Assembly: GCA_965153355.1 (NCBI GenBank)
Contig: OZ231127.1
Span: forward strand, 25,792,001-25,856,000
Direction: 5' to 3'
DNA: 64,000 nt
Source of the DNA: Flaccisagitta enflata
Lineage: Eukaryota > Chaetognatha > Sagittoidea > Aphragmophora
A program made the translations under genes and the position numbers. The notes under the pieces were generated by a model, which worked only from the letters and a program-made list of their open reading frames with translations, was not told the DNA's origin and made no database searches. The stretch's first letter is position 1, and each line of letters begins with the position of its first letter. Positions 44,343 through 54,706 of this stretch are shown in pieces.

Positions 44343-47300
44343 TCATTCCGCGGCAACGCTCTTTTTCTTTTTCTTCTTCTTCACTTCACCCTCACCATTC
44401 GCGGCCACCACCACCTCTGCCGTCGCCGTCGCCGCCGCCGCCGCCGCATCGCCATTTGAAATCTCCTCCGACTTTCTTTTTTTCTTTTTCTTTTTCTCTC
44501 CCGCTTCGACGTTGTTATTCGTCGCCGCGGCGTCATCAGCGCCCACGGAAGAGTCCATTGAAACCGCAGCAGCTGCGACCGCCGCGGCGTCCTCCCCGAG
44601 GCTCTTTTTCTTCTTTTTTTTCTTTTCAGTCTCAACGGCGACGGGGACACTTTCAGCCACGACCGCCGTCGGCGTTTCTTCCTTTCCCGGCGCCCCGCCG
44701 TTTAGTTCTTTGTCTTTCTTCTTTTTCTTTTTCTTCTTTTTCTCGCCATCCTCTGCAGCGCCCTCCTCGGCGGTAGAGACATCTGATTATGTGCAAAAAT
44801 CCAGTAAACAAATCAGATTAAACAAAGGGATTCTGAATAAGATAAATCCTTCAAAACTTTGACTTGCAGTAAAGTGAGTGAACGACCTTCTTGTACTGAG
44901 TGCCTGGCAGATTTCTAGATTTCTAGCACACACGGTATGGATGAAACGAACATTGTCATTAATTCACATACCCGTTGCCATGGTAACGTCAGCCGTTGTG
45001 TCGGCAGACAAGGCACCGGTGGTATCGAGAGTAATATCAGCGGAAGAGTTCTCCATTTCTTTCTTTTTCTTCTTCTTTTTCTTCTTCTCCGCATCGGCGG
45101 GTGGGTCACTGGGAGCCTCCGTGGTTGAATCGGTAGTGGGGGCTAAGACGACCTCCGCCACTGGGGTTATGACAGCAGCACCGCTAATCTCGGCCGCAGG
45201 TTCCACAGAAGCCTCCTGCAACATAAATCAAATTAGAAGGTCAACTGGAAGTATCATTTTTGTGCGTTTTATACTTACCATGCTTTGACAATAATATTTG
45301 TACAGGTGTTAAACCGAGACGCTGCCCGTTCAATATCCTCAACAAAATCCAAAAAATATGCTTTTTGGTTTTTTTTTTCAAAGTAGTTCAAGTTATGCTG
45401 ACATCAGCTGTCAAATGCAGTTTAATCAGAAGGGGGCTGGTGCAACATTTTAGGGAGGTGGACTTTGCATTGGCGTTCAAAGTTTCTTGCACTCGATGAA
45501 TTTGCAGTTATCAAGTACGCCGGGCAAGGAAGGTCAATCGTCATTCACCTTGGCTTTCTTTTTCTTCTTCTTTTTCTTCTCGGCTGTCTCCCCTTCGCCG
45601 GCGTCTTGAGTCGTCTCCAATGTCGTCTCTGCTGCCGCAGCGCCTGAACCAAGTGCGAATAGATTTAAATTATTGAGACTCATTAAAAAGAAAAGTAGAT
45701 TAGAAATAGAGAGCTTAGAACGAGGGGAGGGGGGAGAGAGCGTGATGCATGGTGCTAAGGTAGGTCAACGTTTTCTTGAACAAACCAGGGTTAGGCTACT
45801 GAGGTAGTGATACTTCTATCCCTGGTATGATAGATTTAGAGTGTTACAGTTCTGCATCATAAAGTGAGATCGTCATATAACCCACTTACTCTGGTCAACA
45901 ATTCAATTGGTGCATAGCTAGCTATCTAGCCATCCAACATTAGCCCTAACATGTTTTACTCTCAAGAAAATGAAGAAATGAGGCTTTTCTAAAGCAATGT
46001 ATGACTGGCCATTTGCGAGTAAAGCATTGCACTGCACTTCGTCATCAGCTACCGCTTAAACTTACTTTGATCCAAGGTAGTTTCCAGAGTGGATTCGGAA
46101 GCGGTAGAGGCTTCGGCAGCGGCTTTTTCCTTTTTCTTTTTCTTCTTTTTCTCGCCAGTCGGTGCCGTCTCGGCCGTAACTGCAGTCGGCGCTGGATCTG
46201 GAGTCTCGTCAGATCCGTTGGTGACTGTAACAAATACGCGATACGATAGGAGCTCGGAAGTTTGAAAACAAATCAAAGGCAGTCGCCATAAACATGCATA
46301 CCTTAAAGGTATGAATCTCGAGACTCTTTTCTACATATACAAAGAACTCAGAATCGTTAGATTTACAAATGAACTTTGTTTGTCCATAAGTTTGTTGATA
46401 ATAATTCATTCCAATATGAAATGTTACCTTCGGCGAGTTTCGCTTCTTTTGTCTCTTTTTTTGCTTTTTTCTCCTCCTTTTTGTCTTTCTTCGCTTGGTT
46501 CAAAGCCTTTTCTTGTTCGAGGGCGTATTCAGCGCAAGCTTGCTTCATAACGTCAACGTTCTTCGTTGGAGCAGCGCCTTCTTCGTAAAACTTTAACCTG
46601 GTGCAGTGATATCACTTGAATATACCCTTCTGAACCGTATGAAGACGGATATTTTACTACGGATTTTACAGATTCAATGATAATACAATGAGAGGGGCAG
46701 CAAAATCGCTAGCACCCCTACCCACAGCTTAGATGGGTAATGTCACAAAGACAACAAAAGTGGCAGCTGGAAGCTTATCCCAAAGCAATTCCCGCCATCG
46801 AGGCGTTTTTCGAATTTCCTTTTCATTCCAAGGAAAATGAAAATAAAAGAGGTAAATCCAACACTTCTTAAAATGGCCGATTTTCACCCTTAAATAAGCT
46901 TTATCTCTAAAACTAAATTGAGATTACAAAATCGCCTCGATGGCGGGAATCGTGCTGGGATAAGCTATCGGTCACCACCTTTGATACCCTTGTGGTATTG
47001 ATCATGTGAGCTACAGGTAGGGGTGCTAGCGATTTCGACTACCCCTTTCACTGTAAAATCATTGCTTCTGTAAACACTATCAATCGACGCAGTACCTGTC
47101 TTCCACTTGCTGTTTGAGGTGATCGCCAAAAACGGAGGAGGGATTCTCGGAGAAGCAGTCGATTCTCGACGCGATAGAGCACTTGTTGGCCAGATATCGA
47201 GATATGCGCCCTTTATTTTTGGCGCCCGCTCGTCCAATGAACGTCGAGTGGAAGATCAAACCGTATTTAGGAGTGTTACCGCGAGTTTTCAACGCCCTAG

Positions 47301-47420
47301 AAAGAATGCGAAGTGAGAAATAAAAAAGCGTAAAAATGTTGGAAGGCAGAAAAACTGATTGAAAGAAAAAGAGAGAAAGAAAGCAAGAACGCAAGCAAGA
47401 ACGCAAGCAAGAACGCAAGC

Positions 47421-47480
<60 letters not shown>

Positions 47481-47588
47481 AAAAAAAAAGATATCTAGAA
47501 GAAGGGGAAGAAAGAAAAAGATAGGGGAAGAAAGAAAGAGAGAAAGAGAGGAAGAGAGAAAGAGAGGAATAGAGAAAGAGAGGAATAG

Positions 47589-47674
<86 letters not shown>

Positions 47675-50290
47675 TGAATAACACTCCAGTCTAGTAACTT
47701 TGCACAGACCTGAACAAAGCTTTTTCAGCTCCAAGGATCTGAACGGTGGATGCGGGGTATTTGGCCAGATTGGTAAGCGACCCCGCGTGAGAAATGAGGC
47801 GCGCTCCGACCAAATCACCGATCAAAGATGACAAATTTGGGGCGCACATCTGTTCAAAGAAATTTTATGAACAATCAAACGAACATATACATGCCGTTTA
47901 CGGAAACCAGTATGGACGAACTAGAAATAGTTTATGTTAATCTTAACCAATTCACAACAGAATATATATGACATTTATTCACACAATAAGTGTAGTGGAA
48001 TATGCGAATAAAAATTACAAAACCACTTGTTACAGAACGAGAGAAGGGGATCAAACATGCACGTGACACCATCAGTCATACCTTCATTCTATCCTCCAGA
48101 TAGGTGAACAATTGTTTGCGATAGTCAGCGAGAGCAACCACGCGCTTGGCGAATCTATCGATGTTGATCAGGTCAATATCCGAAATATCCATTCCCATGG
48201 ACATACGAGATGCGTCGTAAATGGCCTGCCAGAAAGAAAACTTTTACTTTTTAACTGAAACAGGCTGGCGGATCGCCATCGATAACATCATACAACTGCT
48301 CCAACCATGGATTTGTTTTTAAGTTCAATTTTCCCTAGGGATGTATATCGTTCTATAACCTATGATTATTTCCCCCCCCCCCCCCCGCCTTTGATTTTCT
48401 TCCTCGCGATGCATTGAAAAATCTACGGTTTTCTTCCCCATATAGGCCTAGCAATAAAAGTGTTTCTAAGGTTCAAATAATGTTAAATTGTGTTTTACTT
48501 ATCAGTTATTGTGATTTGGTACTGTAAAAGGTTTTATTTTCCACAAATTTTTTTTCCCCTTTATTTCTCCGAGATTTCCTTCCCAATCTCCGAACCCTTT
48601 GAATAATTCCCTCCCCCCCATGGGGAATGTAAAACTATATACTTACAGGCCTGATTTCCCCACTGAAGCGTCTCCCCATATTGTCACCTGGGCCTTGGCG
48701 CTATCCATGACAATTTCCTCCAGGGGCTCAACTTTCGTGGAATCGAAGTCTTTGCGACTTTTGAGGAAGCAGGCGACCCGCGCGTAAGTGTAATTGTCGG
48801 GAACGATCTTTACCAATTCGGGAAAATGGTAGGAATACCACTCGCGAACGCGCATGGCGAATGTGTTGATGTCCTTGTCCAGTTGATCGAGCAACGCGAT
48901 CGCCTGTGATGTTTGTAAACCAAACAGGTTAGTAAAAATATCCTTGAAAAAGACCAAGCAAGGTACAGGTACATCCCAATAACTTTCAATTGCGTACAGA
49001 TACAATTGCGTACAGATACAAAATCTTGATTTCTGCATAACATTTTGTTCCGATGGTTGGTAGAGATGTCATCTGTTGTTGCGGGATTAAATTATACGAT
49101 CAAACCAATCATAGTGGTTGACCCTTTCAAAATATCACACTACGCGATCGCAATTTCCTCCCAACATATTCTAAGGAGAAACCCCTCTCCCCCCCCCCCC
49201 CCCGTGAATAAGTGCGTCCCAGTGAGCGACCTGGATTATCATGTTATCGACGCGGTTGACATTGAACTTGACTTTGGCTCTGGAGTAGGAGTGACCGAGG
49301 CCGAGCTGTGCTTTGGCCTCCGCAGTGGGCGTCAATCCACTCACGAAATTGGGAAAGTGAAGGCGGACCCCACGCAAAATCTCCTCCACCTGAGAGAAAC
49401 AAAATAGACTGACCTGGACAGAGAAATTAAAAACCAAACACAGCAAGACGCGGCCAGTGATAGAGATGGACGGAGACAAACATAACCACGTACTCACTCA
49501 ACGACACGCATTACAGTCACCACAAAAGTTAATCACGCGGAGATGGTATTCGGACGGATGGACGGACAGACACTTGCGTTACTCACCACTCCGGTATGCT
49601 GACATTTGACGCCAGTGGCTTCATTGATGGCAGCGCTAATCTTGGAATCGGCAACGCCAAGTCGAATTTCGGTTCCATCTTTGGACTTGACCGGCAAGTT
49701 GGTCTGCGAGATATAATTCAATTCCGTTTAAATTGCCATAGAAATTGCTACCTACAATTTTTCTTGTTGTCCAATGAAACTTGTTATATCCAAAGAAACC
49801 CTGTGAAATTCTGAATCTGATGCAGTATAAGCCACTATGCGCTTAAGATAAATCCTCTACAAAAGTATAATCATACGGCACTAACCTCGAGGAAGTTCTT
49901 CAAATCCTCGTGAACGATTCCTTCTGAGATGGCGTTGATATTTTCCAGTGCGTTCACTCCGCTCTTGAATGGGGAGAAGGCTGTCAGTTTAACGATGCTT
50001 TGGAACTTGCCAATGTCTTTCACGCCCTCCGTCACTTGAGGAATCATCATCCCCACCTTATGATGGAGAAAGATATTGAAGGGATTGAAGAGCAACGTCA
50101 AATAACCATTTATCATAAATGAAGATATTCATCATAAATGAAGAGCAAGATTATGTTACATGATCGCTTGGAAAATAGGTCGTAACATTGACGATATCTC
50201 GAACCGTCGTGAGCCTACCTCTTCAAATTCCTTAACCAGGAAAAGCGCGTAGCCCGAAGCATGTTCGTACAACGCGTACATCAAAACCAT
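44343..50290 (-). CDS. NOP56: Nucleolar protein 56, box C/D snoRNP core
   Basis: Core protein of box C/D snoRNPs, which guide 2'-O-methylation of rRNA in the nucleolus with NOP58, fibrillarin and the 15.5K protein. Thirteen exons, all GT-AG and phase-consistent: 50290-50219, 50056-49886, 49703-49587, 49389-49231, 48903-48688, 48225-48082, 47849-47710, 47296-47096, 46597-46428, 46224-46066, 45643-45549, 45215-44972, 44782-44343. They join into 775 residues. The N-terminal domain spans about 1-120, the coiled-coil about 170-290, and the Nop domain ([20 protein letters not shown], then [20 protein letters not shown]) about 300-410. The tail from about 430 is much longer than in human NOP56 (594 residues). 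It is built of Ala/Glu/Thr linkers each ending in a run of 7-9 Lys. Introns carry MITEs (48336-48653, 46686-47053) and a GAAA array. Confidence 0.97.
46686..47053. mobile_element. 368-bp MITE in NOP56 intron 8, GGCGCC/ATCGAGGCG family
   Basis: Ends CAATGAGAGGGGCAGCAAAA and GACTACCCCTTTCACTG with inner ATCGCTAGCACCCCTACC are inverted repeats, flanked by TA on both sides. The inner arms carry GCCATCGAGGCG, like the elements at 23179 and 63124. It fills most of the intron between exons 9 and 8. Confidence 0.9.
47359..47676 (+). repeat. (GAAA)n-rich microsatellite in NOP56 intron 7
   Basis: (AAGAACGCAAGC)n at 47384-47424, then long (GAAA)n blocks at 47424-47480 and 47590-47676, with GAGAGGAATAGAGAAA units between. 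In the transcript it is a pyrimidine (CTTT)n tract. Open frames on both strands here are repeat translations. Confidence 0.97.
48336..48653. mobile_element. 318-bp hAT-like MITE in NOP56 intron 5
   Basis: Left end TAGGGATGTATATCGTTCTA and right end ACTATATACTTACAGGCCTG are inverted repeats of the 37581 family. Flanks ATTTTCCC and ATTTCCCC form an 8-bp target duplication with one mismatch. A C-run of about 16 is at 48373-48388. It ends 34 bp from the exon 5 donor without disturbing it. Confidence 0.88.
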
Positions 50291-50955
50291 GATTGTTCTC
50301 TGCTTGTAGTCACGGACACTGAGAAATAAGTCAGTTCATAACACGGCTTCCGGAGAAGCGTGCTTGGAATAGAGTTGTTATTATCTGGAAAGACAGATTT
50401 AAGGCATTTCATTTAGACTTTGGTCCATAAAAACTTTTTGATTTGCCAACATAGGGGGCACTAAAATGCGAATAGATTCCATCCCTTCATTGAGAAGGAA
50501 ATGACCATGAGCGGCTTTAAAAACTTTCTTTTTCCAAAGCGCTGTGAGGAAGAGCCTTTCCACCATAAAACTGAAATCCGGGAGTTTCTAAAAGATTATG
50601 TCAATACCCAAAATGGATTTAGACTACTTTCAATCGCACTGTCACCAGAAGTGCAATAAAATGTAACGTAAGAAAAGAAGCTACAGTAAAAGCTTGAATA
50701 TTTAGGCGCGCCCTTCACCTAGACTGCGTCACTACAGGGAAGCGACATACCGCGAAGATACTATTAAGGCATTGGAATGTTTGTGTAAGCTTATTTGGTC
50801 AGTTTCCAGATTGTGTCTCTCCCCTAACCCCAACTTCCAGCGTACATGACAACGCATCTCAACGTTTTAGAAAGGAGTAGGACAGTTTCGTTGCAAATAT
50901 TCATTATGCAATGTTATAGTCGAAAATTCAAAGAATATCAAATAGAAGACAGTTT
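50291..50955. promoter_or_regulatory. Spacer between thioredoxin 3' end and NOP56 start
   Basis: 665 bp that must hold the thioredoxin 3' UTR and the NOP56 promoter (both genes on the minus strand). No repeat element is recognised here, in contrast with the surrounding introns. No AATAAA was seen close to the thioredoxin stop. Confidence 0.4.
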
Positions 50956-51634
50956 TTAGAGAGCATTTTTCGAGATCATTTCGCGAAGTTTGGTCTCATT
51001 GGCGCCGGACATCGAGTCGACTTTCATTCCGTTGGCGAAACATAAAAACGTAGGCATGGCCTGATGGCAAAAAAGGGAGAAAAATGGAAAATTTTGATTT
51101 TTGAGAGGAAGAGGAAACCTGTGATTCACTAATGCACCAGATTGTCACAAACAAAGAAAATGGCCTAAATGTGTAAATAGAAGCGTCGGCTTCGGAGTTG
51201 GGAAACGGCTCACAATTAAACTGCTGGAGCTACGATTCAACCAGATAGGTCTCATAATATCAAGTTGTTCAAAGGCGACCAATCGGGAGTCGGTGGCTTA
51301 ATAAAATTCGCCACACTGCATCCAAAGAGGATTCTTCTTTTCAGGCGTCCTCATATAATGGCCATACAGTATGAGTTACACATCAACGTCACAGTTCGCC
51401 CACACCGACCTGAATTCCATACTCCTCGGCGATTTCGGCGGCTTCATCGACGTCGACCTTAGCGAAGACGCAATTGTCCTTCATCTCCTCGGCCATGGCG
51501 ACGATCTTGGGCGCGATCATTTTGCAAGGACCGCACCATTGAGCGTGGAAGTCCACGATGAGAAGCTTCCCATCGCTCGACGCTTTGGCGATCAAAGCGT
51601 TGAAGTCGTCCAATTCCACGATTTCCTGAACCAT
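50956..51634 (-). CDS. TXN: Thioredoxin
   Basis: Small cytosolic dithiol oxidoreductase, reduced by thioredoxin reductase, that reduces protein disulfides. Two exons: 51634-51410 (75 codons) and 51060-50956 (34 codons plus stop), together 109 residues, the usual size. Active site WCGPC is at residues 33-37 (exon 1, FHAQWCGPCKMIAPK). The cis-proline loop AMPTF begins at residue 76, exactly at the splice junction, and the C-terminal SGANETKLREMI matches the animal thioredoxin fold. I chose the ATG giving MVQEIVELDDF because it gives the family length; an in-frame ATG ten codons upstream (MSKTKEKTVK) is possible. It sits 289 bp from the FN3K stop, same strand. The symbol follows the human gene. 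Confidence 0.95.
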
Positions 51635-51923
51635 CTTGACTGTTTTTTCCTTCGTTTTTGACAACTGATTTCTCGAATTTGTTTCGGATGCTTTCGTAGT
51701 AGCAAGCGTTGAGCAACGTTCGTGAGGATAATTTAAACTTCAGAGACTGACATGACCGCATCAAATCATTCGAGAGTAATTACCAAACAAACACAACAAA
51801 CGGGAGACAAATTTGAGAGAGAAAGCGTTCATCGTCATAGATCAAGTAACATAAATGGCATAAATAGTTATAACATCATCGGAAGTCCTCTGCAGGCTGG
51901 ACGAACCCTCGCCTTCTCCAATT
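51635..51923. promoter_or_regulatory. Short FN3K-thioredoxin spacer
   Basis: 289 bp between the FN3K stop and the thioredoxin start. It must contain the FN3K 3' UTR and either the thioredoxin promoter or, if co-transcribed, a trans-splice acceptor. No AATAAA seen. Confidence 0.35.
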
Positions 51924-53914
51924 TCAGGACAAGAGCTTCTTCATGATGTTCAAGGATGAGCCCCGGTAGCCGGAGCCAAAATGATTCCAATGGTTCAAGT
52001 GATGAAACAGTTGATAGAGAAGGAGACGCTTCCGATGACCCGGCCTTTCGGGAATCACAGAGTGATAGGCTGGAGGGAAGGACGGGATAAGGGAAACCTT
52101 GATTAAAATTCACGAATCACAGCTCGCGTCCACAACTAAGTCTTATTACTATTAGGGCAATCGCGAATTGTAACCTAACACAGAAAGGGATTAACCAATC
52201 GAGCACAATCGCCAATCGAGCCTTAGCATCCGAGTTCATTCATCAAGGCCCTCATTACCATCGAAGAAACGAGAGTCGAATCCTCCGAACATCGTAATGA
52301 TGCCAAACTCGAATTCGTCGTGACCGTAGAAAGACGCTGGGTCAAAGACGACGGGAATCGCCGTGGATTCAATGGCGTTCTCTTTTTGAGTTTGACCCAA
52401 CATTTGAGACACGTTACCGCTCCACAAATCGCCGTGAACTAATCCCGGATGAATCTCAATATCTGTAAAAGTCATGATGAGGCGAGAAAGTGTTAAAACA
52501 CACACAGAAACAAACAAACACACATGAAACAAACACACACAGACATACACAGAAACAGACAAACACACACACAGAGACAAACAAACACACACAGAAACAC
52601 ACACACACACAGAAACATACGCACGAACAGAAACACACGCACGAACAGAAACACACGCACACACAGAAACACACACACAGAAACACGCACACACAGAAAC
52701 ACACACAGAAACACACACATACACACAGAAACACACACACACACACACAGAAACACACACACACAGAAACACACACACACAGAAACACACACACACAGAA
52801 ACACACACACACACACAATCACTTAGAGCAAAATTAAGAAGATTAACAAGGCTGCGTACCGTGGAAAAGTTTCGGTATCTGACGTATCAATCGTCCCCAC
52901 AGTTCCTGGGCCTCGCGATCTCTCTGGACTGCTTCCATGTTCATTTGGGGCTCGAGGCGTTGTCTTAATAATAACATGTTAGGGAAAAGATCGGGGGGAA
53001 GCAAAAGATTAACTTTGTCCTGATAATGTCGACCAAATACATTATACAGTAAGGTAGGTACAATGAGCTGTACATACTTACTCACGATATCAATTAGGGA
53101 AATCCAAACCATTCTTGCGCTTACTGGCAGTAAAATTCGACCCAATCGTCGTTCCACTCATTGTTCAGGGGCAAAAAGCCACAGCAGGTGGTCACGTCGA
53201 AGCCAAATTTGGTGACGCCTTGCGGAGAATCCGGTGCGCCGACGATAGAGTCCGCCTTGGACTGATCGCGGACTAGTTTCTGATTGTGGAGATGCAGATT
53301 GGCGAGTTGAGTACCGAGTAACGCGGCCGCATCCGGACGCAATGACCGCATATCCAAGTGCTCCATGACTAGGAAGGAACCTAGATTAATGGAAATCAAA
53401 AGAGTGACAAAGCACATGAGTACATGGACATCACTTAAAAAGACAATGACATACAAGATCACACTCACTACACAGACACGCACGCAAACACATCACACAC
53501 ACATCTCAAATAAACACACACACAAACACATCTACCACACACAAATAGGCGGTCTCTTCCGACAGAGAATTAGAATAACACGAGTGTACACAGAAGGCAG
53601 ATACAGAAAGTCTCAAAGGCTGCCCTGAAATTCAATATACAGGAAAGATGCAAGTTTGACTCACCAGCTGGATAATCATCAACATGATACGGTTTCGGGA
53701 CGCGTATTTGTTCCGTATCCGCGATGGCGTTGAGACTGGCAATTTCTCCATCGAACATTCGTCTCGCGCCGTTTTTGTCCGCTTTGTATTTGACGTAGAT
53801 TTTGGACCCGTCGTCGACGACGTAACTCCGCCCTTCGTTTATGCAGCCTCCACCTCCGCGCCCGAATGGCGTCAATGTTTCGGTGTTCATTCTCCTCTTT
53901 ACGGCGGCGTCCAT
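51924..53914 (-). CDS. FN3K: Fructosamine-3-kinase / ketosamine-3-kinase
   Basis: Kinase that phosphorylates carbon 3 of fructosamines or ketosamines on glycated proteins, which destabilises the adduct and repairs the protein. Five exons: 53914-53665, 53380-53125, 52963-52860, 52462-52259, 52069-51924, all with GT-AG sites and matched phase, giving 319 residues (human FN3K 309). Exon 1 has the glycine-rich [11 protein letters not shown] and the ATP-site lysine YVKYK. Exon 2 has [13 protein letters not shown] and [16 protein letters not shown]. Exon 4 has the catalytic loop HGDLWSGN (213-220) and the metal site DPASFYG (244-250). The last exon restores the C-terminal [18 protein letters not shown]. 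Reading on without that intron gives a false stop at 52236. Intron 3 holds a (CA)n-rich array. Vertebrates have two paralogues (FN3K, FN3KRP); I cannot say which is closer. Confidence 0.95.
52490..52816 (+). repeat. (CACACAGAAA)n compound microsatellite in FN3K intron 3
   Basis: ACACACAGAAAC units with a (CA)n component cover most of the intron. All six frames are open through it, producing artefactual Cys/Val-rich and Thr/His-rich frames over 100 codons. Confidence 0.97.
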
Positions 53915-54004
53915 ATTCCGACGCGAGCGTCACAGAGGCGAGGATATGAAAAGTTTTAATGACATGGCAATATCAACCATATCACTGCTTATGCAGTCGT
54001 AAGC
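53915..54004 (-). terminator. 90-bp MRPL33-FN3K spacer with ATTAAA signal
   Basis: The complete spacer between two same-strand genes. On the minus strand it contains ATGTCATTAAAACTTTTC, a variant poly(A) signal suited to MRPL33 about 40 bp after its stop. It leaves under 50 bp for the FN3K 5' leader. Confidence 0.5.
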
Positions 54005-54190
54005 TTAGTTCCATTTGGGTTTGAGAGTTTTGATCTTCTTCTCTTCACGATAAAGAACCTCTTGCTGCACTAGAGGATCGAATTTAATCAGTTCCACAGG
54101 CTCCGCCAATCTAGGTCGTTTCACGATGTGTTTGTGTCCAGTGCCGGCGAGACTCCGAAGTAAAACCACCACGTATTTGCCTTTAGCCAT
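54005..54190 (-). CDS. MRPL33: Mitochondrial large ribosomal subunit protein L33
   Basis: bL33-type protein of the mitochondrial 39S subunit, needed for organelle translation. A single exon encodes 61 residues: VVVLLRSLAGTGHKHIVKRP, then the basic central part and FDPLVQQEVLYREEKKIKTL, matching the animal L33m pattern (AGTG motif, YDP/FDP and the EKKKI tail) and its usual length of about 55-65. I chose the ATG giving MAKGKYVVVLL; the frame is open 21 codons further upstream (MSDKWFESPYN), but that part has no family match and may be 5' UTR or a read-through intron. The stop is 90 bp from the FN3K start. Confidence 0.88.
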   Translation of the reverse strand: MAKGKYVVVLLRSLAGTGHKHIVKRPRLAEPVELIKFDPLVQQEVLYREEKKIKTLKPKWN

Positions 54191-54706
54191 ATTTTTAAGT
54201 TTCTCTTCGTAAACACATAAGTTGTATGGAGACTCGAACCATTTATCAGACAAAGAATAAACCTAAATGGGAAAGATGATGGGTAAATAAGATCACTGAT
54301 GACGTCGGACGAGCTGTTTTGAGGACCCGTACTTTCGGATGATGGGTAAATAAGATCACTGATGACGTCGGACGAGCTGTTTTGAGGACCCGTACTAGTG
54401 AAAGCCCTGTTGAATCCCGTACCCACGAGTTTCCGGTGTCGTGAGAGAGATTCGTCGACGCAACGCAAGAGGCTCCAGCATCTGGATCTTGAAGAAATAA
54501 TTGAGCATCGCGGACGAAGTTCTTGGGTGTGTTTTTGGCAGTTTATCTCATGGGAAAATGTTATATACAATATATGTATTACGGATGAGAGGGTGAATTT
54601 GGCTGATTTGGAACATCAATATTGGGGATAGCAACCCCAGAGAAAACATTCTTACCACGTTCGGCAATGAATAACTTATCCATTACAGAAAGTTATAATT
54701 TCGAAG
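54191..54706. promoter_or_regulatory. Divergent promoter region between MRPL33 and the coiled-coil gene
   Basis: 515 bp between two divergent start codons. It contains a 59-bp exact direct duplication (54275-54333 and 54338-54396). Each copy carries GATGACGTCGG, which includes a CRE-like TGACGTC, so two such sites lie 63 bp apart. No dispersed element is seen. Confidence 0.55.
54275..54396 (+). repeat. 59-bp tandem duplication carrying TGACGTC
   Basis: Copies 54275-54333 and 54338-54396 are identical over 59 bp (GATGATGGGTAAATAAGATC ... GAGGACCCGTACT), separated by TTCG. Confidence 0.95.

Noticed and set aside
44381-44862. Long plus-strand and second minus-strand frames over the NOP56 last exon
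   Set aside because: Antisense or shifted shadows of the Lys-rich exon 13; the GC- and Lys-biased composition leaves other frames open.
47289-47694. Long Phe/Leu/Ser-rich and Lys/Glu/Arg-rich frames
   Set aside because: Both are translations of the (GAAA)n microsatellite in NOP56 intron 7.
44783-50218. Intronic box C/D snoRNAs expected in a NOP56 gene
   Set aside because: I read most introns on the transcribed strand for RTGATGA followed 60-100 nt later by CTGA. Isolated TGATGA matches (introns 1 and 10) lacked a D box and terminal stem.
52236-52814. 192-codon frame containing HGDLWSGN fused to a Cys/Val-rich N-terminus
   Set aside because: The N-terminal part is the (CA)n intron read through, and the C-terminal NEGLDE end is read-through past the exon 4 donor at 52259. 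Splicing to 52069 restores the family C-terminus.
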